NCBI GenBank assembly: GCA_902729315.2
Contig: LR746265.1
Coordinates: 937,501 to 1,001,500 of the forward strand
DNA length: 64,000 nt
Direction: 5' to 3'
Source: Spirodela intermedia
Lineage: Eukaryota > Streptophyta > Magnoliopsida > Alismatales > Araceae
This document shows positions 35,957 through 52,300 of this stretch, in pieces. A program made the position numbers and the translations under genes. Below the pieces are notes generated by a model. It was not told the DNA's origin. It searched no databases and saw nothing but the letters and a program-made list of their open reading frames with translations. Numbering within the stretch: position 1 is the first letter of the stretch; each line of letters begins with the position of its first letter.

Positions 35957-37246
35957 CTACAGCACTGGCCTCGAGGAATAACCATCCGCCGCCGCCACCG
36001 CCACCGCCAACGGCGGTTTTCCGGCGCCGGAGTTCAGAACGGAGTCCAGGGGCACGGCGGAGCAGAAGGTGATGACTTTGTGGAACCGGTTCACCCGGGC
36101 TGGCAGCGGCGGAACCTCTCTCCAGGCGCAGCGGCCGGCACCGCCGCCGGAGATCTCGCAGACGCAGGCCGGGTACGCTCTGTGGTGAGCCTCATTGAAG
36201 ACGTACAGCAGGCCGTCCGCCCCAACACACCTGAGGCTGGCGAACCTCTCTTCTTCGTCTCCGTCGAATATCCCCAGCAGCATCTTCTCCGGCATCGCCC
36301 CCATCTCGCTGCATCCGCCGCCGTCCGCCTCCACCCGCCATAGCTCGAACGACGGCGCGCCGCCGGCGGAGATGCGCAGCCCAGCCAGCACCAGCCGGTC
36401 CCTGCAGGCCACCAGGAAGGAAAAGATCACCCCCGGAGGGCGCAGGGTCTGCACTCCGCTCCACACTCGCAGAGACATGTCGAAGCGGGCGAGGAGGCCG
36501 GAGTAGATCCCAAAGACGAAGAAAGAGTTTCCGCCGAGGAGCGCGGAGGAGAGGCCCTGAGAGGAGTTCCCCGAGCGGAACTCAGCCGGGAGCGGCGGGC
36601 AGAGCTGCCATCCCCCACCGGCGGAGTCGAAGATCTCCACGGCCAGCTGCTCCTCGATGTCCACCAGGCCGCCGACGAACCGCACCCCGCCAGCGACGAT
36701 GAACTTGAACTCGCCCCGGCGGCGGAGCACGCCGACTACAGGGTTCCGGCGGGAGAAGCACAGCGGCGGGGTTTCTCGCCAGGTGTTCGGCGCCGCCCCG
36801 GCGCCGCGGAGGAGCGGCGCGTAGCAGAAGCTGGTCCGAGTGGAGCCGCTGGTGGCGAAGATGAAGCCGCCAGAACCGACGAAGTACTCGTCCGGCTGCC
36901 GCTGCTCGTCCTCATCGTTGGAGACGGTGGAGAGGTAGATCGGCGGCAGGTGGATCCACTCACCGGAGGCCGGATCGAAGGCGAACGCCTGGTTCCTGCG
37001 GAGGTGGACGTTGTTCTGGCCGTACAGGAAGAACCAGGGGGCCCGAGCGGCGGCCGCCACTCTGGCGGCGAAGGAAGGGTGGGTGATGAGGAATTGCCAG
37101 AACTTGCAGACGGCTCCGGCTCGGACGATCGATCTCACCGGCAGGAGAGACAGAATCAGTTCGATGAGATCCACGCTCAGCTTGTTCCAGTGGCAGACCT
37201 CGCCGGCGGCGGCGGCAGGGTAGGTGGAGAAGGACCCCGAATCCAT
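35957..37246 (-). CDS. F-box/kelch-repeat-like protein
   Basis: Single-exon, 429-residue protein. F-box proteins are the substrate-recognition subunits of SCF ubiquitin ligases. The F-box lies at about residues 20-62 (WNKLSVDLIELILSLLPVRS, then VCKFWQFLITHPSF). The remainder is a galactose-oxidase/kelch-like propeller with repeated strand motifs such as AFDPASGEWIHLPP, FKFIVAGGVRF, VEIFDSAGGGWQLCPPLP and ELWRVEADGGGCSEMG. The layout resembles plant F-box/kelch proteins of the At3g24760 type. The coding strand is GC-rich, with Gly/Ala stretches. The stop codon lies 48 bp from that of the convergent DHHC gene, so the two 3' UTRs must overlap or be very short. The target is unknown. Confidence 0.88.
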   Translation of the reverse strand: MDSGSFSTYPAAAAGEVCHWNKLSVDLIELILSLLPVRSIVRAGAVCKFWQFLITHPSFAARVAAAARAPWFFLYGQNNVHLRRNQAFAFDPASGEWIHLPPIYLSTVSNDEDEQRQPDEYFVGSGGFIFATSGSTRTSFCYAPLLRGAGAAPNTWRETPPLCFSRRNPVVGVLRRRGEFKFIVAGGVRFVGGLVDIEEQLAVEIFDSAGGGWQLCPPLPAEFRSGNSSQGLSSALLGGNSFFVFGIYSGLLARFDMSLRVWSGVQTLRPPGVIFSFLVACRDRLVLAGLRISAGGAPSFELWRVEADGGGCSEMGAMPEKMLLGIFDGDEEERFASLRCVGADGLLYVFNEAHHRAYPACVCEISGGGAGRCAWREVPPLPARVNRFHKVITFCSAVPLDSVLNSGAGKPPLAVAVAAADGYSSRPVL

Positions 37247-37616
37247 GTATAAACAAGGTGGGTCGCCCCCGGAGATAAGGAAGACAAGACTGCGCCGGCT
37301 GAAGATCGGGAAGAGGAAGAAGAAGAGTACCGGGTGTGAGGCTCATCATGGGGGTACTTACACCGTCGTCGGTGGGAAGGTGACCCCAGCGTTTTGTCCC
37401 CGTCCTGGAACCAACCATTCTGGGTTTCATTTTGCTTTGCTTGCCTGATGGGTCCATTTCATTTCAGACGGCGTTTGATCGATAATAATCGATCGCTATT
37501 AATTATAATATCCTCGTAATTACTAAAGACGCCGTCTTTTAGCGACGGTGCTCTTTTTTAATTTCTAAAAATTATATTTTGTTGATTTTCTCTCTCCTTG
37601 GCTAATAAATTAGGGG

Positions 37617-37619
<3 letters not shown>

Positions 37620-37652
<33 letters not shown>
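37620..37652. repeat. CT microsatellite
   Basis: Pure (TC)n run in the divergent promoter region. Confidence 0.9.
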
Positions 37653-37655
<3 letters not shown>

Positions 37656-38539
37656 ACTGTTATTATTGTCGGTGGTCGCAGAAACTTGACGTTGACGTTG
37701 CGTGCTTCTTGGTAGTCTCTGCATCCACAACAGTGAGGTTTCCCCATGGCCGCATAAGCCAGAAATACAAGGACCTAAGGAAGCGAGAGGAATTCAGTGT
37801 GGAGATAATATTTATTTAGCAAGGAATATAACAATTAATTGAAAGCGATTAAAGTTGGGAATTTCTAGGGAGATGAAGACGATCATGAAGTAAAATAAAT
37901 AAAAATAATAAAACTAAAACCAGAAGAGAGAGAGAGAAGAACGTTGACTAAAGTTACGAACTAGGGAGTAGGAAATCATGGAGGTCAAGATCGAACATGA
38001 CGTTGACTCAAGCCACAAAGACGTCAACTATCAAACGAGATAGTTTTAAATGTGCAGAGATGTTGATGATATCCATAACAAAAAATTTAAGAGGTTTATT
38101 CTTAAGTCAACGGATTGTACGAGCATGAAAATAAATGATAAAAATTAATCTTATGATACTCTTTAAAAAATAATCCCACACTATTTATATTTATTTCTAT
38201 CACTATTAACACCACTTATGAGTGATATTATGCATTATTCTTCCAAAAATATCAAAAACCAGTAGGAGTTCCATTACAAACTTTTATCGGATGTTTTACT
38301 TCGATTATTTTTTTTATTTTTTATTTTTTAGTCTTCATATTTTTCATTAATTCATAAAGCCTGAATTAGTGTTTTTGAATGGTGTTCCTTAATTATATTA
38401 TTAATCTCATTTTCAAGATTATTTATAGATTTTATTTATTTATTTATATTTATGTACGTCCTCTTCATGAAATTCCACATGCGGAATAATCTTTATAGTT
38501 CTCAATATCTTACTCATTATATTTGAATTATTTCTTCTT

Positions 38540-38635
38540 CCAAGCCCAAATGGGTCGGTCGGATGGGCCGAAACAATGGAAGGGAAGGTAATTGGGCCGT
38601 GGGAAATAGCCTCTCGGCCCGGTAGAGGCTTCCAA
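38540..38635 (+). promoter_or_regulatory. Site II (TGGGCY) cluster upstream of KRR1
   Basis: AAGCCCAAATGGG, ATGGGCCGAAA, ATTGGGCCGTGGG and CTCGGCCCGG occur within 100 bp, 110-200 bp before the ATG. TGGGCY site II elements, bound by TCP factors, are typical of plant ribosome-biogenesis and ribosomal-protein promoters, which fits the gene. A telo-box-like AAACCCTAG lies in intron 2 at about 39525. Confidence 0.6.
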
Positions 38636-38745
38636 GTAGAGAGAGATTCCTCGGACCAACGGCCCGGATTTCTCCGTCTCTTCGCCGACGTCTTCGCAAG
38701 CTCCGGTGGCGGAGGGGAGCGAGTCGGAGAGGAGGGGTTGCGGCG

Positions 38746-45543
<6,798 letters not shown>

Positions 45544-46224
45544 GGTGCTGTTTCATCGCAAATGCCCACTGGGTTTATGTCCCCAGTGAGGCATTTAGTT
45601 TCTTCCTTCTGAACCAGTGCTCTCCTTGAGGCAGCAAGACCCCCTGATTCAGCCCAAGAGAAGGGAGAGAAAAGGAAGCTTGCAAGGCCTGCGGTGTTTG
45701 ATTTCTGTGCTTGCTCGGATCTCATCTTCATCTGTTCTTGGGTGCATTTTCCTAGCTTTTCTGATGTTTTAAAACTCTTAAAATTAGGAGAAAAAAAAAA
45801 AACTCCTCCCCCTTTTGATCTTGGGGAGACAACTCTCAGTGGTCTCCAGCCAGTGAGTTCCAAAGTCAGATTATCCACTGTATGAATTATTCAAGTATTC
45901 TACAAGTAGATTAATATCACATTGCTCGGTGAATTATTTGTTGATTATGATTGAAATGTGTATAAACCCCACACATCATCTTGGGAATGATTGCTATCTG
46001 TACCCTTTGCAATTTTTTTTTTTATATATATATATATAAGGAATTAAAATCTTGTTTCAAGAACACTGACCCATTGTGCCCCAATGTTCAAAAGATGAGC
46101 TGCCAGGAGGAACCCACAGAAGAATTCCTTTTGTTTACAGGGAGTGCAACAGAAATGCTCCGATCTTCTTCATCCCTAGAACGAATAACAGTAAATGAAC
46201 CATCACCCCCACCAAGCGGGCTCA
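45544..46224. other. Convergent 3' region of KRR1 and the HMA-like gene
   Basis: 680 bp between two stop codons on opposite strands, presumably the two 3' UTRs. There is a short TA repeat at about 46023-46039. No further gene seen. Confidence 0.6.
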
Positions 46225-47798
46225 TCAGATGGCATCTTCTTCATCCTCAAAACTCAGATGCAACGTCTGCAACTTGAACCCGGATCCCTGAACGATCTCC
46301 AGCAGATTCGATGCCACTCCGGTGGCTTGTACCGTGGTTTGCTTCGCCAACTGCATCAGGGGGAGAAACATCAGCATATATGGTAATTTTTCTTTCAGCT
46401 CAAGGAGCAGGAGAAAGGTTCCATGCAATATATGGAATCTTGAAGCCTTTTTTAAAGCATGGCGAAGTAGAAGCATGGAGGAAAGCCAGTGGCTATGCTA
46501 CCGCCATAAAATTAAAATATAAACTAGATTTCTGATTTTATGATCTAGCAAGAAAAATGTTGGTGGTAAATCTAGTAGGATCTGATGCCACAATCACCAG
46601 TGAGAGATCTTAGAACAGAGTGGGAAGTCAATGCTGCTGATTTTCCGCACAGATGAGATGGAGAAAGATTTCCCCAAAGAGCATCTTGGCCAAAGGTGTG
46701 GTTTTTATCCGGGTAGTTTCCTGATGCTCTTGAATAAAAAACAGGAGCTCCTGATCTGACTGAAGAGGAACCACATTCCATGCAAATAACATTTCTCAAC
46801 GGCGTTCGTTCTGTGTGATTATCAGTCTAATGCATGGCAACCATGATCCGCTCGGTGACTCATGGCTGTGGCAAATCTCCAGGTCTCATCAGCAGACGGG
46901 ACTCAATTATCTGAGAAAAATCTCAGCTGTGGAACCCAAGTTGTCGAAGAAACAGGATCAACCGATGATGTTCTTCAAAATAAAGCCATCGTCAACCGAT
47001 GATGTTCTTCGAAATAAACCCATCGTATTGAGCTATCGGCATCATATATACAAAGATAAATATAGAAATTATTCCCTTAGAAGAAGCAAGAAGTACCTCG
47101 ACGCTGGCGATGCCTTCAAGTACCCGCACTTTCAGGTCGCTGATGCCCTCCAAACCCTGCGCGAATTTGGATAATTCTTCAGAAATGGCAGGAGAAGATG
47201 TCGTAGAATGATTGGTGAGTAGCAGAACCCACCTCCAGGCCCTTGGTCACATTAGCGATCGCCGCCTCGTCCATGGTCCCTTCGGCCTTCACGTCGAGTG
47301 GAAAGAAAACTTCAATCCGTGAAATAATCTAGAAGAGGTGAGGAGGAGCTAGAACAGAGAAATGCTCGGGCCATCTTCGGAACTCGATTGATGGGACATA
47401 ATTCTCGGTTAATCGGAGGGAAAAAAGATAGATGGCGCGTAAAGGGATTGATTGGGAGCACTCGCCTTGAAGAACATGGTGAGCACGTCGGACGGTGAGA
47501 CGGGGACGGAGACGGGCTGGTCCGCCTGCGGGGCCGCTTCCGGCAACACCTCGTCTCCTCCACTCTCGGAAACGAGGGTCTCCTCCTCTGCGACGGCCCT
47601 GATGCGCATTGCTCTCCTTTCCACAGGCGGGTTCCTCCCATGGGACCCGAAAAGGGAGGCAGGCGTCCTCGAAGAAAGAAGGGGCGACGAGGGCAGAGCG
47701 CAGGCGGGACGAGAGCGGGAGAAGAATCCAGTGGGCGAGCTTCTTCTGCAGAGGCGGCACGAGAGAGGGGAGTGGAGAGCGGAGATCGACGAGGCCAT
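46225..47798 (-). CDS. Plastid-type HMA-fold protein lacking CxxC (four exons)
   Basis: Exons on the minus strand are 47798-47466, 47286-47233, 47156-47097 and 46350-46225, all phase 0, giving 190 residues. The N-terminus (MASSISALHSPLSCRLCRRS, Ser/Arg-rich, few acids to about residue 60) is a typical chloroplast transit peptide. The mature part reads VLTMFFKAEGTMDEAA, IANVTKGLEGLEGISDLKVR, VLEGIASVELAKQTTVQATG and LLEIVQGSGFKLQTLHLSFE. This is the beta-alpha-beta-beta-alpha-beta order of HMA (heavy-metal-associated) domains, as in plant proteins annotated as chloroplast copper-chaperone-like. The CxxC metal motif is replaced by a loop without cysteines, so direct copper binding by the usual site is unlikely. 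The first intron appears to use a GC donor (AAG/GCGAGT). Function is unknown. Intron 3 is about 750 bp and holds unrelated short frames. Confidence 0.78.
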
Positions 47799-47972
47799 GT
47801 CTCTTCTTCCTCTTCCTCTTCCTCCTCTCTGTGGGGATACGAAAACGCGAGCTGTTCCTTTGCTCTCACTGCTGTGGCAGCAGAAGTGGATATCTCAGGA
47901 TAAGTTGGCTGCCATCACGGAACGGTGAGGTTAACCACTATCTCAGGAGGTCAGAAAACAAAAATGTATCAT

Positions 47973-48500
47973 CTATTCCTACAGAACTTAAAATTGTACG
48001 TATAACCATTTTTCAAACATTATTAAATATCATGAGGTCAACTACTCTTTCTCTAAAACGAATTGTACCGTCAACTACGTATGATCCGAGGTCAACCCAA
48101 AGAAGATGTCAATCCTTTTAATAAAGATGATATGGGAGGCGGGGAGTTGGGAAAATTAAAATAATAACATTTTTTTCACGTAGTTTTAGGGAAATAAAAC
48201 TACGTATGATATGTGCTTGGCAACTAACTTTTTTTAATCGATAATTAGCTTTTTAGTTTATGGTACGATCAAGTTTAATTTTATATTTGACTTTTTTAAT
48301 CTCACAATTCTTTTAAGTCAAGAGTTTGTTGCATATATATATATATATTTTTAACTAAATCATTAAAATGATCTCTTGAAAAAGGGAATGGACGTATATT
48401 CCCACGCAACTTTTAAGTTGTATAAACCCATTTTTTTAAAAAATATTAAATATTATGAGGTCAACGACTCTGCCTCTAAAACGTATTATACCGTCAACAT
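47973..48500. repeat. Dispersed direct repeat, ~105 bp, two copies
   Basis: 47973-48078 and 48395-48500 share TTAAATAT(C/T)ATGAGGTCAA followed by CKACTC, then CTCTAAAACG and a TACCGTCAAC ending, at roughly three-quarters identity by eye. Intervening DNA is AT-rich. Confidence 0.65.
48178..48205. repeat. Short perfect hairpin
   Basis: ACGTAGTTTTA (48178-48188) and TAAAACTACGT (48195-48205) form an 11-bp stem with a six-base loop. There is no poly-U tract or other RNA-gene sign. Confidence 0.7.
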
Positions 48501-48853
48501 ATTTGGCATTGTTGTTGACCAATCTTACCATGCTATATAGACTACTAGACCTCAGTATTAATGAGCATGAGGTCAACTGTTTCTTTGTATGCACATACGC
48601 TAGTATCAACCCTTATTGACCAAATTGTTTGACCACTCTGAGATTCAACTATTATTCTGGTGGCACTACCACAACGTTGTTGACCCATTAGACTAGGGTG
48701 TGGCGCATCATGAGGTCAACTATTGTTCTTGTGCAACTCACAAGAGTCAACAAGAGGCCAGACTCCAACTCCCTAGATTTCGTCCAGTGAAACAATTTAC
48801 TAGCAGAAATCAACTCACAAGAGGCCAGCCTTTTTTTCTTTTTCCTTTTATAG

Positions 48854-49258
48854 CATTCAAAGACGACCATTTGAGCTCAGAAATCGCCGCCACCAAACGC
48901 ATGAAACTCAAGAAACCACGAAGCACAGTTCATATGATCTTAGCTTGGATGGAAACATTGTCAACTCCACAAGGTTAGCTTCATCACGAGCAAACCTATT
49001 TTTTTTTTTTTAATCACATTAAACATAAGCTCATCAGGAATTTCTCACATGACAGACCAATAATACCTCTATTTTATTGGATTTCACAGCCATGGTGACG
49101 ATGCCCGCCATCTCTTTGACAAAATGAGGAACCCAGATGATGATGAGACATCATTGGAGATTGTTGAATTCTGGGCCAGACTGAAAGTCAACGCCCTGCT
49201 GCTCAAGTCAACGGATGAAGCCAGAAGACGAAAAAAGGGGAAAGGACCAGCAAGGTGA
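48854..49258 (+). CDS. Possible two-exon gene fragment, function unknown
   Basis: I do not recognise this. After an acceptor-like TTTTATAG, the frame IQRRPFELRNRRHQTHETQ runs to 48973 (donor AAG/GTTAGC). It joins in phase across a 116-bp AT-rich intron to 49090 (acceptor TTTCACAG), which reads HGDDARHLFDKMRNPDDDET, then FWARLKVNALLLKSTDEARR and a Lys-rich end at a TGA (49256-49258). The second exon is strongly protein-like (acidic, then basic, no stops), and both splice sites are good. No upstream start exon was found; the sequence to the left is repeat-like. It may be the 3' end of an otherwise deleted gene or a transduplicated fragment. It lies on the strand opposite its neighbours. Confidence 0.35.
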
Positions 49259-49374
49259 TGCTAGTATGCTGCAGCACCCGAGTCATAAACTTCACCACCT
49301 GAGATTAAAATTTTCTGGTCATCATCCTGGCAGGCATCAGTTGACCCAGAGAAAATGATTGACTAGAAGGGGGA

Positions 49375-52300
49375 TCACTGGGAGTGGCGCGACATACTGG
49401 CGAGATGAACGGCGAAGTTTGCTTCCTTGTCAGCATCAGAATTGAGTTCCTACAATATATAACAGGAGGAGCAAGGGAGTCATGCCAAGAATATTGACCC
49501 CTTAAGAACTCACAGATCACTGGAGCACAGCTGTTCACATCAGGATAGAACAAGTTCTATGCATTCAAAAGGAAATCAAGGCGTGTTAATGTATTGCTAA
49601 TGAGGAAATGACCAGAGGAGGGATTTTTTTTCTGTACAAATGCATTATAATGTCCGAAAAGAAGTATTACTTCAGTGTTAAAGGTGGATCTTGAAGGTTT
49701 GCACAGAGAAGACAACGAGATCATAATTTTCTCACATGTTCCATTTTCTAATCCAAACATTTTACTGGGGCATAGAATAATCCCAAGGACGTATTAGGGT
49801 TCAGGAGTTAAAGCTGTTAGGGTTTAAGCTGTGTCGCACTGAATGGGGGTGATCATGAACTTACCCTTTCCACATGGCAGATCTCACAGCTATCAAACTT
49901 GCTCTTGAGTTCCTTAGCTTCCTTGCACAAGTTCATGAGATTTGGGTGCTTTGTTTGCCATCGATCTTGGACCTATTTCGATTTGAAACAATAATTTTTG
50001 GTCAGCTGCAGTACATCTAAAGAAATCGGACAAACTAGCTATCAACTTGACATCAACGCTCTCTGACTTGCAGTCGAGACATGCAGCAACATGACAAAGG
50101 GAGGTCATTACCTCGGTAGACAGGGTAAAGGAGTATGCTGTTTTTTTTTCTCCCATTCATTTTCTCTTTACATTTTAATTAAATAACTTACTGACATTCT
50201 GATCCTGATCTTATGCTATCCAGAATTAAGCTGCCATTCTCTAAGGAATGATGTCTCGACTGATTTTAATCTTTTGGGAATTGCATGTCTCTGATTTTTA
50301 ATTTATAAATTAAATAAATTTATTAAAAAAAATGAAAGTCGTTCCAAAGGGTAGAGACTGGACTCGAAACTAAAAAATGCTACACTGCAAGAACAATCAT
50401 AGTAGTGCTTTCAAAATTGTAACAGTTCGAATTCCTTCCGTGGATGATTTGCCTCAAGAACTGTTGCACACCCAGCACCAAATAAAAAAGAAAGAAGAGA
50501 AAAAACATAAAAAACATAAAAAATAAGTATATAGATTACACTAAAAAATATCATTCCTTGTCGAAAAAAAAAACTAAATAAATCATTCGTCTAGGATCAC
50601 AACAGCCTTCGAAATTAATAAACCTTCATCAACTGCTAACCTGGTTGCAGACAAGTTGGGAGTCTCCTACTACGCGAACGCGCTTGAATCCCTTCTGAAG
50701 AGCGTATTTCATTCCTAAGATTATAGCTCGATACTCTGCCACGTTATTTGTCACAACACCCAAGCCTTCACGTAATCTAGCAACCTACACACATCACGAA
50801 GCGTGGAAGCCAATCTGCTTGCTTGTACAACATCCGACGGACAGAAATTAAATCAGGAAGAAAAGGATCTGGAGAAAATACACACCACAGTTCCGTCTTC
50901 CGAACGGAGGATTGCTCCAGCACCGGCTTTTCCGGGATTTCCTTTTGAAGCTCCATCAAACTCGATGATGCAAGAGACCTGAACCCATATATAATGAAGA
51001 TTATGTTTTCTAACTGCCATTAAAATCCATTAGAATCAGAAATGATTGGTCACTAATTATCATCAAATTGATGACTTTCTTTGTTCACGAAATCCCAGGA
51101 TCATCTGATTCATCCAACAAAGATTATTTAGTTACTTTTTCTTTGATAACAGGAAGATTAGTTATTCAATGGATTTAATCGGAACATTTTCCGTTCAGTA
51201 ATTTATACAAATCAGTAATGTTCCTTTTGTCGGGTTTCACTGGAAATTCATATGATTCCTAAAATATGGAATCATACAAATGAAAAATATTTAAGTGAGG
51301 TCCTTGCACGGGCGTCCTATCCCTAAGACTTGCTTGCTCTACATGGAGTGCCCCATGGTTCCTCAAGTGCCAGCGGCAGAGAGGAATGCCATAATGACTC
51401 AGCCTTAGGCCTAAGATGGGAACTCAATCAAATTCATAACTGTGTCAATGGATTTTTTTTTTTTCTTGTCTGAATATTCAGGAGCTGAGACCATTCCATT
51501 GCACTTTTTTGCTATGCATAAACTGAACCAGCAATTGCGATGAGCACAAAAACTAAACCTTCTATATATACGGATACACCTAATACATCAAACTCATTGG
51601 CCACGGATAAACAAAGACTGCTTCAATATCAAAAACAACAAAAACAAGAGCAACATATGATAGCAAGTTTCGGAATTGCAACCAAGCATCCCCCATTGGT
51701 TCTACGCCTGATTCATAACCATATTTGAAGCAATGAGATACTATTGTTCCTTTCTGAAGTAATATATGATGTATCATCAGTTACAAGTATCCATAATTTT
51801 TGTAATTTATAAAGGACCTAAAAGATCTTGCTAAAGTATCATTCAGAAGTGGATTAACATAAATACAGCAGGAAGGAGAGGCAATACAAAAGTCTGTAAA
51901 CTGTAAAAACGAGTAAAAGCGAACAGGCCCACAAGATCACGTCCCTCACTACGGGCTTGTATAAACGCTTTGAAAGTTAACACGGTTAGCTGCTGCACCA
52001 GATTACTCCCCCAATGATGTCCTAAAGTTCCGTCACCGAATTGGTACAGAATCATCTCCAAAGATCCCGGTCAGGGCAGGCATATGCCAAACATAAATAC
52101 ACCCTGAACACCTGGCATAGAGAGCCAATCTTGAGTGAAGAAATAATTGTCTGTGAATAAATGCAGGTTGCATCTAGTCAGTCAGAAGCTTTTATCAGGG
52201 TTAAATAACTATCCTTTACACGTCTAACTTGAGGAAGACGCAAGTATTACCCTCAGGATCACATGGCTTATCATAAAATCACTAGGTAATTGTGTCTGTC

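Larger units (their letters stand above)
37247..38745. other. Shared upstream region of the divergent F-box and KRR1 genes
   Basis: About 1.5 kb between two divergent start codons. It contains a CT run (37620-37652), several GTTGAC/GTCAAC motifs at 37945-38035, an AT-rich centre, and TGGGCC-type elements close to the KRR1 start. No gene seen. Confidence 0.55.
47940..49240. promoter_or_regulatory. Cluster of TTGAC (W-box core) motifs
   Basis: GTCAAC/GTTGAC or TTGACC cores occur roughly fifteen times in 1.3 kb, many as AGGTCAAC (for example near 48037, 48090, 48458, 48570, 48713 and 49190). TTGAC is the core bound by WRKY factors. Whether this is a functional promoter of the upstream end of the HMA-like gene or a repeat-derived motif is not known. 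Confidence 0.4.
47799..49374. other. Spacer between the HMA-like and RNase H1 genes
   Basis: It begins with the HMA-like leader and promoter (47.8-47.93 kb), then AT-rich DNA with a direct repeat, many TTGAC motifs and a short hairpin. A possible plus-strand exon pair lies at 48.85-49.26 kb, annotated separately. The last ~115 bp are probably the 3' UTR of RNase H1. Confidence 0.5.
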
